DNA from: Dehalococcoidia bacterium
Lineage (GTDB): Bacteria; Chloroflexota; Dehalococcoidia; Tepidiformales; Tepidiformaceae
DNA: 64,000 nt
Assembly (NCBI GenBank): GCA_020850615.1
Contig: JADZEI010000004.1
Coordinates: 62,001-126,000, forward strand
Reading direction: 5' to 3'
The notes under the pieces were generated by a model. The model did no database searches. It worked only from the letters and a program-made list of their open reading frames with translations, and was not told the origin of the DNA. Below are positions 1 through 7,677 of this stretch, piece by piece. Numbering within the stretch: the first letter of the stretch is position 1; every line of letters starts with the position of its first letter. A program made the position numbers and the translations under genes.

Positions 1-587
1 GCCTCACCCTCGGCATCGTCGCCGCTACGAACCACAACCGCTGGCCCGACTACGCCAGCGTCTTCATCGCCACCGTCGGCGCCGCCGTCCCGAACTTCGT
101 CGTCGGCGTCTTCCTGATCATCTTCTTCGCGCTCAAGCTCGGCTGGTTCGACGTCATCGGCTGGGAGTTCGGCAACCCGCGCACCATGGTCCTGCCCACG
201 GTCGCCCTCGGGCTCCTGCCCCTGGCCTTCATCGCCCGCATCACCCGCGCATCCATGCTCGAAGTCATGCGCCAGGACTACATCCGCACCGCCCGCTCCA
301 AGGGCGTCACCGAGCGCGTCGTCATCATGCAGCACGCCATCCGCAACGCCCTGATCCCCGTGCTCACCGTCGCCGGCCCCATCTTCGCCGGCCTCATCAC
401 CGGCTCCTTCGTTGTCGAACGCTTTTTCGCCGTCGGCGGCGTCGGAACCGCCTTCGTCGATGCCGTCTCCCTCCGCGATTACGGCATGATCATGGGCACC
501 ACCCTGCTCTATGCCATGGCCATCGCCGTCGTGAACCTCGTCGTCGACCTCGCCTACGGCTTCGCCGACCCGCGGATCAGGTACTGA
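1..587 (+). CDS. ABC transporter permease, DppB/OppB type (5' end outside window)
   Basis: C-terminal about 194 residues of an inner-membrane permease of the dipeptide/oligopeptide/nickel ABC family; reading frame is open from base 3 to the TGA at 585-587. The EAA-type cytoplasmic loop that docks the ATPase is visible (EVMRQDYIRTARSKGV, then a HAIRNALIPVL segment), followed by hydrophobic segments and the typical DPRIRY end. The N-terminal part lies before the window. The next permease starts one base after the stop, so the two form an operon and should be a heterodimeric channel. Substrate cannot be told without the binding protein. Confidence 0.93.
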   Translation, partial: LTLGIVAATNHNRWPDYASVFIATVGAAVPNFVVGVFLIIFFALKLGWFDVIGWEFGNPRTMVLPTVALGLLPLAFIARITRASMLEVMRQDYIRTARSKGVTERVVIMQHAIRNALIPVLTVAGPIFAGLITGSFVVERFFAVGGVGTAFVDAVSLRDYGMIMGTTLLYAMAIAVVNLVVDLAYGFADPRIRY

Positions 588-588
588 T

Positions 589-1554
589 ATGGCGACCACC
601 GCACCCGCCATCCCCCTCCCCGGCGACGACGCCATCCTCTCCGTGAAGCAGCGCGGCCTCTGGGCCCAGGCCTGGCAGCGCCTCGTCCGCAACCGCCTCG
701 CGGTCGTCGGCGGCGCCCTGCTCGCCGTCATCATGCTCATCGCCCTGCTCGCCACCGCCGTGCCCCTCGTCGAACGCTACGATCCCGGCGAAACCGCCCC
801 CCGCGAGTCCCTCCAGGGCCCCAGCCTCGATCACTTCCTCGGCACCGATAACCTCGGCCGCGACACGTGGGCGCGCACCTGGCAGGGCCTCCGCATCTCC
901 CTCCAGATCGGCGTCGGCACACAGATCATCGTCGTCACCATCGGCGTTCTCATCGGTGCCGCAGCTGCCCTCGGCGGCAAATGGACCGACTCGCTCCTCA
1001 TGCGCCTGGTCGACATCGCCTACGCCTTCCCCGACCTGCTCGCCATCATCATCCTCAAGGCCGTCCTCTCCGGGCGCGGCTGGCCCATCATCGGCGACGG
1101 CGACCCGCAGATACCCGGCCTCTCCGGCGAAGTCCTCCAGGTCATCCTCGCCATCTCCCTCGTCGGCTGGGTCACCGTCGCGCGCCTCGTCCGCGGCCAG
1201 ATGCTCTCGCTCAAGGAATCCGACTACGTGCTCGCCGCCCGCGCCATCGGCGCCTCCCAGCGGCGGATCGTCTTCACCCACATGCTGCCCAACACCATGG
1301 GCCCGATCATCGTCGCCGTGACCTTCGGCATCCCCACCGCCATCTATGCCGAGGCCGTCCTCGCCATCATCGGCTTTGGCCTCGAACCCCCCACCGCCAG
1401 CCTCGGCACCCTCGTCTACGACGGCTACATCTACTTCCGCGCGAACGAATGGCTGCTCACCGTGCCCGCCGCATCCATCGCCATCCTGATGCTCTGTTTC
1501 ACCTTCTTGGGCGACGGCCTGCGCGACGCACTGGACCCCCGCACCCGCCGCTGA
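589..1554 (+). CDS. ABC transporter permease, DppC/OppC type
   Basis: 321-residue partner permease of the dipeptide/oligopeptide/nickel ABC family. The N-terminal cytoplasmic stretch (LWAQAWQRLVRNRLAVVGG) leads into the first membrane helix, as in DppC. The conserved loop (SLKESDYVLAARAIGAS, then HMLPNTMGPIIV) contacts the ATPase. It ends with the usual GDGLRDALDPR signature. ATG at 589 follows the upstream TGA by one base, implying translational coupling. No ATPase genes follow: a tRNA and terminator come next, so they must lie upstream or elsewhere. Confidence 0.94.
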   Translation: MATTAPAIPLPGDDAILSVKQRGLWAQAWQRLVRNRLAVVGGALLAVIMLIALLATAVPLVERYDPGETAPRESLQGPSLDHFLGTDNLGRDTWARTWQGLRISLQIGVGTQIIVVTIGVLIGAAAALGGKWTDSLLMRLVDIAYAFPDLLAIIILKAVLSGRGWPIIGDGDPQIPGLSGEVLQVILAISLVGWVTVARLVRGQMLSLKESDYVLAARAIGASQRRIVFTHMLPNTMGPIIVAVTFGIPTAIYAEAVLAIIGFGLEPPTASLGTLVYDGYIYFRANEWLLTVPAASIAILMLCFTFLGDGLRDALDPRTRR

Positions 1555-1557
1555 GCG

Positions 1558-1585
1558 TTGCCGCTAGGGCCGCGGATGCTACGAT
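1558..1585 (+). promoter_or_regulatory. Promoter of tRNA-Ala
   Basis: TTGCCG (1558-1563) and TACGAT (1580-1585) are spaced 16 bases apart and lie 14 bases before the mature 5' end of the tRNA. The fit to sigma-70 consensus is moderate; the -35 overlaps the end of the permease operon. Confidence 0.55.
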
Positions 1586-1599
1586 AGTCAGGTTCGCGT

Positions 1600-1675
1600 G
1601 GGGACGTAGCTCAGCTGGGAGAGCACAACACTGGCAGTGTTGGGGTCAGGGGTTCGAATCCCCTCGTCTCCACCA
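1600..1675 (+). tRNA. tRNA-Ala (anticodon GGC)
   Basis: A 76-nt cloverleaf: acceptor GGGGACG/CGTCTCC, D arm, anticodon stem CAACA/TGTTG with loop CTGGCAG (anticodon GGC at 1633-1635), T arm with TTCGAAT, and an encoded CCA. The acceptor contains the G3:U70 wobble pair that identifies alanine tRNAs, which supports the assignment independently of the anticodon. Confidence 0.97.
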
Positions 1676-1689
1676 ACCGAACCACGCAC

Positions 1690-1726
1690 AAAGGCGGCGC
1701 CCGTTCGGGCGCCGCCTTCTTCTTTG
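1690..1726 (+). terminator. Rho-independent terminator after tRNA-Ala
   Basis: A 12-bp perfect GC-rich stem (AAGGCGGCGCCC paired with its complement, loop GTTC, 1691-1718) followed by a T-rich run (CTTCTTT). It sits 15 bases after the tRNA CCA end. Confidence 0.9.
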
Positions 1727-1896
1727 CCCCTGGCCATCCCACCGGTCGGAAGCGAGTTCCTCATCGGGGCCAGCACCAGCTGCCAGGGCAACCGGCCGGA
1801 CTCGGGGCGACCTTGCTTCGAATCTACGGCCCCGCCGGTGTCCGGCGTATCACGCCCCACCCGCCGCGCGTGCAGGCGTCGTAACACGCCGGCCGC

Positions 1897-2346
1897 CTAT
1901 CCCTCCCCGGTACCCTGCGCCAGCGGAGGCAGCCGGAACGGCCCCGCCAGCCGCGCGTAGAGCGTCCCGAACGACCCTGCGCCCACGAGCACCCCCGCCA
2001 GCGCCGCGACCGCGTACAGCTTCCCCTCGCCCACGTTCACCAGCACCGGCCCCGGGCACATCCCCGTGATCGCCCAGCCCACACCGAAGAGCACGCCGCC
2101 GTACAGGTTGCCGCGGTGCCCCGCCTTCCGCTCGATGACGAGCGGCTTGCCCGTGAGCGTCTTGCCATACCGCTTCAGCAGGAACAGCCCCGGCGCCGTC
2201 ACCGCCACCGCCGTCCCGATGATCCCGTAGAGCTGGAATTCCTCGAGCAGAAACATGCCCTGGATGTAGTTGTAGTCCGCCGCGCCCGAGCGGCTCAGGA
2301 TGAACCCGAAAATGGTCCCAAGCACCAGGTAGAACAGCTTTATCAT
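1897..2346 (-). CDS. YeeE/YedE-family membrane protein, C-terminal half of a split sulfur transporter
   Basis: 149-residue hydrophobic protein of the YeeE/YedE (PmpB-like) family, linked to import of thiosulfate or other sulfur compounds. The short motif GMCPGP near residues 95-100 carries the conserved cysteine of the second YeeE half. I chose ATG at 2346 because the upstream extension of the frame is not hydrophobic and overlaps the neighbouring gene. It begins 11 bases after the companion YeeE gene, so the two are an operon and likely form one two-part channel. No rhodanese or TusA gene is adjacent to define the substrate. Confidence 0.85.
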   Translation of the reverse strand: MIKLFYLVLGTIFGFILSRSGAADYNYIQGMFLLEEFQLYGIIGTAVAVTAPGLFLLKRYGKTLTGKPLVIERKAGHRGNLYGGVLFGVGWAITGMCPGPVLVNVGEGKLYAVAALAGVLVGAGSFGTLYARLAGPFRLPPLAQGTGEG

Positions 2347-2357
2347 CGCCCCGGCCC

Positions 2358-2861
2358 TCAGAGGATCATGCGGTAGAGCACGTTCGTCGTCACGATGCCC
2401 GCCGCCATGAACGCAACCGTCGAGACGATGCTCGGCAGCTCCAGGTTCGACATCCCGAAGATGCCGTGGCCGCTCGTGCAGCCGCCGGCCAGCCGCGTCC
2501 CGAAGCCGATCAACACGCCGCCCGCGAACATCCACACCACCTTGCCGCCGGCGCCCCACCCGATCTCCGCATCGAACATCCCGAGGTCCCAGGTCGGTTC
2601 CCAGCCCCCGCCAAAGATCGCCGACAGGAACCCGCCGATGAGCAGGCCGCCCAGCAGCGGCAGCCGCCAGTTGTTCGAATCCAGCAGGCTCGACCGCTGG
2701 AAATACGGCGCCTTCACCACCAGCGAACACACGCTCTCGAAGCCCGTCGATACGCCAAGCCGCTGGTTCCCCACCACGAGCAACGTCAGCGTGATCAGCG
2801 CGATCCCCGCCCCCGCGAGAGCCCAGTGCAGCGGCTCCTGGTCGTTCAGGATCAGGTTCAT
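2358..2861 (-). CDS. YeeE/YedE-family membrane protein, N-terminal half of a split sulfur transporter
   Basis: 167-residue membrane protein with the YeeE signature GCTSGHGIFG (about residues 127-136), whose cysteine passes sulfur substrate in characterised relatives. About four to five hydrophobic segments are visible. A strong ribosome site (GGAGGCG) precedes ATG 2861. It is the first gene of a two-gene operon with the shorter YeeE protein; two half-size proteins replacing one full-length YeeE is a known arrangement. Confidence 0.88.
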   Translation of the reverse strand: MNLILNDQEPLHWALAGAGIALITLTLLVVGNQRLGVSTGFESVCSLVVKAPYFQRSSLLDSNNWRLPLLGGLLIGGFLSAIFGGGWEPTWDLGMFDAEIGWGAGGKVVWMFAGGVLIGFGTRLAGGCTSGHGIFGMSNLELPSIVSTVAFMAAGIVTTNVLYRMIL

Positions 2862-2961
2862 CGGGGCGCCTCCAGGTTCGAATGTGGGCCCAGTCTGACG
2901 CGTCCTCCTGTCAGAAGACAGCCCGCCTGTCGAAGACCGGCCACCGGGGCCGACTGACCGC

Positions 2962-4281
2962 TCAGGCCAGCACGAGCGCGTCTTCGAGCACCCCCCGGAG
3001 CGAGAACGGCCCCGCGTGCTCGATTCGCACCGCGACCATCGAGCCGACCCGCGCCGGCGAATCGATGTGCACCAGCTTGCCCGTCCGCGTGCGCCCGAAC
3101 GGCTGCTCGCCGCGCACCCCTTCGACCAGCACTTCCTGGACCGTGCCTGCGTACCGGTCGTTGATCTCCTGCGAAATCCGCAGCTCGATCGCCTCCACCC
3201 GGTGCAGCCGTTCTGCCTTCACCGCCGCGGGCACGTCGTCTTCCATCTTCCGCCAGGCAATCGTCCCGGGCCGCGGCGAATACGCCGCCACGTGCACCTT
3301 GTCGAACCGCACCTCTTCGAGGATGGAGCACGTCTCTTCGAAGTCCGTCTCCGTCTCGCCCGGGTACCCAACGATGATGTCCGTGGTGATCCCGGCACCG
3401 GGCATCAGCGCCCGCACCTCGCGGATCTTCTCCAGGTACTCCGCTCGCGTGTACCCTCGCCGCATCGAATCCAGCACCGCGTCGCTCCCCGCCTGCACCG
3501 GCAGAGAGAAGCACTCCATCACCTTCGGCAGGTCCGCCACCGCCTCCAGGATCCGGTGCGTCATGTCCTTCGGATACGACGTCAGGAACCGGATCCGCTG
3601 CAGCCGCTCGATCTCCGAAAGCGCGCGCATCAGGTCGCCAAGGTCTGGCTGCTCCGGCAGGTCGTGCCCATACGCCTCGACCGTCTGCCCCAGCAGCGTC
3701 ACCTCGCGCACCCCGTGCACCGCCAGGTACGCCACCTCGCGAACGATCTCGTCGACCGTGCGGCTTTTCTCGCGCCCGCGCCGGTAAGGCACGATGCAGT
3801 ACGTACAGAACTTGTTGCACCCGTGCACGATCGGCACGTACGTCGCCGGGCCCTCCGGCACCGCGTAGGTCGTCGGCCAGAACTCCCCGCCCAGGTCCTC
3901 CGCCGGCCCTTCGACCAGCTCCATGATCCCGTCGAACTGCTGCGGCCGCGCGAACACGTCCACCTGCGGGAACCGCTTCTCCAGCTCGTCCGTCTTCAGG
4001 CCCACCATGCAGCCCATTAGCGCGACCTTCAGCCCCGGCTTCTGCTTCTTCAGGTCACGCACCCGGCCCAGCTTCGAATAGGCGCGGTCCTCCGCATGCT
4101 GCCGAACGCTGCACGTGTTCAACACCACGACATCCGCGCGCTCGATCCGGTCCACCGCCTTCATCCCGAGCCGCTCGAACCCCGCGGCCAGCTTCTCGCT
4201 GTCCGCCTTGTTCATCTGGCAGCCCACCGTCCAGAGGTAGTACCGGGAAGCTGTTGGCTTTTGGCTATCGGCTGTTGGCAT
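2962..4281 (-). CDS. miaB: tRNA-2-methylthio-N6-dimethylallyladenosine synthase (MiaB)
   Basis: Radical-SAM methylthiotransferase that adds the 2-methylthio group to N6-isopentenyl-adenosine at position 37 of tRNAs reading UNN codons. Three N-terminal cysteines (about C21, C57, C91) bind the auxiliary iron-sulfur cluster. The radical-SAM motif HGCNKFCTYC (C155, C159, C162) and a C-terminal TRAM domain are present; 439 residues from ATG 4281. The first 11 residues (MPTADSQKPTA) are the translation of a degenerate heptamer repeat, and no Shine-Dalgarno site precedes this ATG, so the exact start is uncertain. The conserved protein begins around SRYYLWTVGCQ. Confidence 0.93.
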   Translation of the reverse strand: MPTADSQKPTASRYYLWTVGCQMNKADSEKLAAGFERLGMKAVDRIERADVVVLNTCSVRQHAEDRAYSKLGRVRDLKKQKPGLKVALMGCMVGLKTDELEKRFPQVDVFARPQQFDGIMELVEGPAEDLGGEFWPTTYAVPEGPATYVPIVHGCNKFCTYCIVPYRRGREKSRTVDEIVREVAYLAVHGVREVTLLGQTVEAYGHDLPEQPDLGDLMRALSEIERLQRIRFLTSYPKDMTHRILEAVADLPKVMECFSLPVQAGSDAVLDSMRRGYTRAEYLEKIREVRALMPGAGITTDIIVGYPGETETDFEETCSILEEVRFDKVHVAAYSPRPGTIAWRKMEDDVPAAVKAERLHRVEAIELRISQEINDRYAGTVQEVLVEGVRGEQPFGRTRTGKLVHIDSPARVGSMVAVRIEHAGPFSLRGVLEDALVLA

Positions 4282-4363
4282 CAGGGGGAACCAGCGTGGC
4301 GTTTGGGGGTGCGCGCTGTCACTGCGCCGGCCGGCTAACAGCCAATAGCGAACAGCCAACAGC
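4250..4363. repeat. Inverted pair of degenerate heptamer repeats (empty element)
   Basis: Left arm 4250-4280 consists of GCTGTTGGC-type heptamers; right arm 4332-4363 is the inverted form (GGCTAACAGCCAATAGC and similar). The arms enclose about 50 bases with no gene. The same arms flank the four-helix-bundle gene at 20.4-20.8 kb, so this looks like an emptied or miniature version. The left arm encodes the first residues of miaB, and the right arm ends 6 bases from tRNA-Ser. Confidence 0.75.
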
Positions 4364-4368
4364 AAAGC

Positions 4369-4460
4369 TGGCGGAGAGGGAGGGATTCGAACCCTCGACC
4401 GACGTTACCGCCGGTAAGCGCTTAGCAGGCGCCCGCACTCGGCCACTATGCGACCTCTCC
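4369..4460 (-). tRNA. tRNA-Ser (anticodon GCT)
   Basis: A 92-nt class II tRNA on the minus strand: acceptor GGAGAGG/CCTCTCC, discriminator G73, anticodon loop CTGCTAA (GCT), a long variable arm, a T arm with GGTTCGAAT, and encoded CCA. The long variable arm and G73 are serine features. A plausible promoter lies just upstream (TAGAAT at 4472-4477 complement). Confidence 0.97.
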
Positions 4461-4471
4461 GCGGACTTCCC

Positions 4472-4499
4472 ATTCTACCCGCACCCCCCCGTTCGGTCA
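4472..4499 (-). promoter_or_regulatory. Promoter of tRNA-Ser
   Basis: Minus-strand TAGAAT (4472-4477) lies 11 bases before the tRNA 5' end, with ATGACC about 16 bases further upstream as a weak -35. Confidence 0.5.
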
Positions 4500-4524
4500 T
4501 CCCGCCGACCCGCCCCGAAAAGCA

Positions 4525-4572
4525 CCCTCACCCCCTAACCCCGCTGCGGGCGAGAGGGTCGGAGGGTGAGGG
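4525..4572. repeat. REP-like CCCTCACCCC...GGGTGAGGG palindrome
   Basis: An imperfect palindrome beginning CCCTCACCCCCTAACCCC and ending GGAGGGTGAGGG, directly after the heme oxygenase stop codon. Relatives lie at 10320-10356, 10433-10474 and 35785-35823, three of the four immediately downstream of a gene, so it may serve as a terminator or mRNA 3' stabiliser. Confidence 0.7.
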
Positions 4573-4578
4573 ACACCG

Positions 4579-5205
4579 CTACAGTGCCGCCAGCATCCGG
4601 GTGGTCAACTCGTACGCCAGCAGCACCTCGTCGATCACCCGCTGCTGCTCCGCCGTGTCCAGGGTCAGCCGGTCGAGCTGCTCCCGGTACTGCTCCTTGA
4701 ACGCGTCCGGGTCCGGGATCTGCGCGAAGTCGTAGAACCGTGTCCCGGCCGGGCCGCAGTGCCGCGCGATCATCTTCTTGATTTGCTGCCCGCCCGAAAG
4801 GTCACCCATGTACCGCACGTAGTGGTGCGCGATGAACCCGCCCGGCCACGTGAAGCACACCTCCCGCAGTCGGTCGCAGTACGCCTGCGTCGCCGCCAGC
4901 GGCGCGATCCCGGACGCCCAGGCTGCACCCAGCAGCTCCGCCAGGTCGGCCTCCAGCACCGCCCGCCGGTCCAGCTCCGGCCGCGCGAAGGGACCCGCCA
5001 CCGGGTGCCCGCGCAGCTCCGCCGCCGCCTTCTCCAGCACGTCGTACACGAAGTACTCCTGCGCCACCAGCTCCGCGAACCGCCCGCCCGCGAGCGTCCC
5101 GCCGAACAACGCCGCCATGAACGGCGAGTGCTGAGCCCGCCCGTGCGCCGCCCACGATGTGGCCCGGAGTTTCGCCGAAAAGGTCTGCGTTTCCTCGGTC
5201 GCCAT
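4579..5205 (-). CDS. Heme oxygenase (biliverdin-producing)
   Basis: 208-residue cytoplasmic heme oxygenase that opens heme to biliverdin, CO and Fe2+. The proximal heme-ligand histidine is probably H21 in TSWAAHGRAQHSPFM, and the distal-helix signature GDLSGGQ is at residues 134-140. ATG 5205 is preceded by an excellent ribosome site (AGGAGGAG), so the longer open frame upstream is rejected. It is divergent from a heme-uptake operon with about 170 bases between, which contains a possible iron-regulator box: import and breakdown of heme are likely co-controlled as an iron-scavenging unit. Confidence 0.95.
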   Translation of the reverse strand: MATEETQTFSAKLRATSWAAHGRAQHSPFMAALFGGTLAGGRFAELVAQEYFVYDVLEKAAAELRGHPVAGPFARPELDRRAVLEADLAELLGAAWASGIAPLAATQAYCDRLREVCFTWPGGFIAHHYVRYMGDLSGGQQIKKMIARHCGPAGTRFYDFAQIPDPDAFKEQYREQLDRLTLDTAEQQRVIDEVLLAYELTTRMLAAL

Positions 5206-5236
5206 GGTCACTTGTTGCTCCTCCTCTGCGCTGGCA

Positions 5237-5250
5237 TTAGGTATGCCTAT
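5237..5250. promoter_or_regulatory. Possible DtxR/IdeR-type iron box
   Basis: TTAGGTATGCCTAT contains the inverted half sites TAGG/CCTA with the 4-base spacing of the DtxR/IdeR core (TTAGGTTAGCCTAA). It lies 32 bases upstream of the heme oxygenase ATG and 124 bases upstream of the heme-uptake operon, where an iron-responsive repressor is expected. The outer half of the 19-bp consensus is poorly matched. Confidence 0.5.
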
Positions 5251-5373
5251 CTCGCAGAATGTAGCTCCCAACCGTTGTACTGTAAGTCGCACCACGCGGC
5301 GAGTGAGGTATTGGGAAAAATCTGCCAAACTGGGTCGAACCGGGTGTACCGTGATAGAATTGGAACCGTTCGC

Positions 5374-7677
5374 ATGACTTCGATGGCGCTGCCCGGCACC
5401 CGCGACAAGTTGTTGATTCTGCTATTCGCCTCGCTTCTCGCGGCGATGGCCCTCGTGTCCGCCCCGCCGGCGGCCGCCCAGGCACCCGGCAGCGCCGGCG
5501 ATGGCACCCGCTCGCTCTTCGTCTCGAAGGCCAGCGGCGTCGCCGTCGAAGGCGAAACCGTCACCGTCTCCGGCAGCGGCTACGACATCGAAAAGGGTGT
5601 CTACGTCGCCTTCTGCGTCGTCCCCCCCGCCGGCCAGCTCCCCTCGCCCTGCGGCGGCGGCGCCGATGCCAGTGGCGCCAGCGGCGTGAGCGTCTGGATC
5701 TCCTCGAACGCGCCCGACTACGCGGCAAGCCTCGCCCAGCCCTACGGCCCCGGCGGCACCTTCACCGTGACCCTCAACATCCGCGCCATGCTCAACGACT
5801 CCACGGACTGCCGCGCCGTCCGCTGCGCCGTCGTCACCCGCAACGACCACACCCGCGGCACCGACCGCTCCCAGGACGTGTTCGTCCCGATCACCTTCGG
5901 CGCCCCGGCCCCCACCCCAACCGCGACCGCGACGCCGCCCCCGGCCACCACCACCGCGACCGCCCCGCCCGCCACCGCCTCCGCCACCTCGCCGGCAACC
6001 GCATCGCCATCCGCCACCCCGACCCCATCGCCGACGGACACGGCGAGCCCCACCCCCACCGCGACAATCACCACCACGGCCACCTCGACGCGCCTCCCCT
6101 CGACGCTCTCCCAGGACGCCCGCACCGTCAGCGCGGGCGCCATGAGCCTCACCGCCTCGAAGACCACGTCCATCGCCCCGGGCGACACCGTCACCGTCAC
6201 CGGCCGCGGCTTCGACACCTCCACCGGCATCTTCGTCGCGCTCTGCAAGGTCCCCACCGACCGCGTGAACGCGCCCGCGCCCTGCGCCGGCGGCTCGACC
6301 ACAACGTCTGCCTGGGTCTCCTCGAACCCGCCCGACTACGGCAAGGACCGCGCGAAGCCCTTCGGCGACGGCGGCAGCTTCGAAGTCACCCTCGAGCTCG
6401 ACCCCGTCATCGACGCGAAGACCGACTGCCGCCAGGTCGCCTGCGCCATCACCACCCGCAGCGACGACACCGCCGCGAAGGTCCGCAACTCCGACATGGT
6501 GCTGCCCGTCAGCTTCGCCGCCGCCGGCGCCGCCACCCCGGACAACGGCGACACCGCCACCGACGACACCGCGACCACCAGCGACGACGGTGGCGGCAGC
6601 TCCGCCGCGGCTTGGCTGATCGCCGGCGCGGTGGTCGTGCTCATCGCCCTCGCCGGCGCTGCCTTCGCCCTCCTCCGCGGGCGTCGCCGGGGCACGATGG
6701 CCGCCTCGCTCCTCGCCCTCGCCGCCATCATCCTCACCGGCTGCTCCGATAGCAGCGGCGGCCACACCGGTGCCCCCAGCGAGCCCATCGTCGTCGGCGA
6801 CGAGAACGTCGTCTCCAGCCTCCCCGTCACCGTCACCTCCGCCGACGGCCGCGAAGTCACCATCACCGACACCAGCCGCATCGTCCCGCTCTGGGGCAAT
6901 ATCACCGAGGTCGTCTACGGGCTCGGGCTCGGCTCCCACGTCGTCGCCCGCGACGTCAGCGCCACCTTCCCGGAAGCCGCCGCGCTGCCCACAGTCACGC
7001 GCGGCCACGACATCTCGGCCGAGGGCGTCCTGTCGCTCAAGCCCACGCTCGTGCTCGCCTCCGCCGACAACAGCGGCCCATCGAGCGCCCTCGACCAGAT
7101 CCGCAGCGTCGGCATCCCCGTCGTCGTCTTCGAAGACCCCGCCAGCGTCGAGGACATCATCCCCCGCATCCGCGCCATCGCGCAGACGCTCGGCGTCCCG
7201 GATGCTGGCGAAGCCCTGGTCCAGCGCACCGAAGCCGAGCTCGCCACCGCCCGCGACGGCATCCCGGCCAACGCCGGCTCGCCGCGCGTCGCCTTCCTCT
7301 ACATGCGCGGCCAGGCCGGCGTCTACCTCATCGGCGGCCCCGGTTCCGGCGCCGACTCTATGATCCGCGCCGCCGGTGCCACCGACGCGGGCACCGCCAT
7401 GGGCCTCAATGACCCGTTCACGCCGATCACCAGCGAAGCGCTCGCAAAGGCCGCCCCGGACATCATCCTCATGACCTCAAGCGGGCTCGATTCCGTCGGG
7501 GGAGTGGACGGACTGGTGAAGATCCCTGGCATCGCCCAGACCCCCGCGGGCAAGGACCGCCGCATCGTCACGGTCGAAGACGGCCTGCTCTACAGCTTCG
7601 GCCCGCGCACGCCCGCCGCCCTCGAGACCCTCATCGAGCTGCTCTACCCGTCCCAGGCCACGGTCCGCACCCCATGA
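5374..7677 (+). CDS. Fusion: two neocarzinostatin-like surface domains plus heme ABC substrate-binding lipoprotein domain
   Basis: 767 residues in one uninterrupted frame. Residues 1-37 are a signal peptide. Two related beta domains follow (about 45-170 and 250-370), each with TVTVSGxGxD-type openings and paired cysteines, separated by a Pro/Thr-rich linker. A membrane helix (about 411-433) with a basic stop (RGRRRG) ends this part. Met442 then begins what looks like a second, lipoprotein signal (MAASLLALAAIILTGC, lipobox Cys457), followed by a class III periplasmic-binding domain like HmuT/FecB (about 475-765). ATGA overlap with the permease shows an operon. The protein could be a true fusion, or the second half may also be started from ATG 6697. 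Confidence 0.85.
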   Translation: MTSMALPGTRDKLLILLFASLLAAMALVSAPPAAAQAPGSAGDGTRSLFVSKASGVAVEGETVTVSGSGYDIEKGVYVAFCVVPPAGQLPSPCGGGADASGASGVSVWISSNAPDYAASLAQPYGPGGTFTVTLNIRAMLNDSTDCRAVRCAVVTRNDHTRGTDRSQDVFVPITFGAPAPTPTATATPPPATTTATAPPATASATSPATASPSATPTPSPTDTASPTPTATITTTATSTRLPSTLSQDARTVSAGAMSLTASKTTSIAPGDTVTVTGRGFDTSTGIFVALCKVPTDRVNAPAPCAGGSTTTSAWVSSNPPDYGKDRAKPFGDGGSFEVTLELDPVIDAKTDCRQVACAITTRSDDTAAKVRNSDMVLPVSFAAAGAATPDNGDTATDDTATTSDDGGGSSAAAWLIAGAVVVLIALAGAAFALLRGRRRGTMAASLLALAAIILTGCSDSSGGHTGAPSEPIVVGDENVVSSLPVTVTSADGREVTITDTSRIVPLWGNITEVVYGLGLGSHVVARDVSATFPEAAALPTVTRGHDISAEGVLSLKPTLVLASADNSGPSSALDQIRSVGIPVVVFEDPASVEDIIPRIRAIAQTLGVPDAGEALVQRTEAELATARDGIPANAGSPRVAFLYMRGQAGVYLIGGPGSGADSMIRAAGATDAGTAMGLNDPFTPITSEALAKAAPDIILMTSSGLDSVGGVDGLVKIPGIAQTPAGKDRRIVTVEDGLLYSFGPRTPAALETLIELLYPSQATVRTP

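Noticed and set aside
5311-5360. Promoter for the heme-uptake operon (TTGGGA at 5311, TAGAAT at 5355)
   Set aside because: Spacing is far too long for a single promoter; TAGAAT alone is plausible but unsupported.
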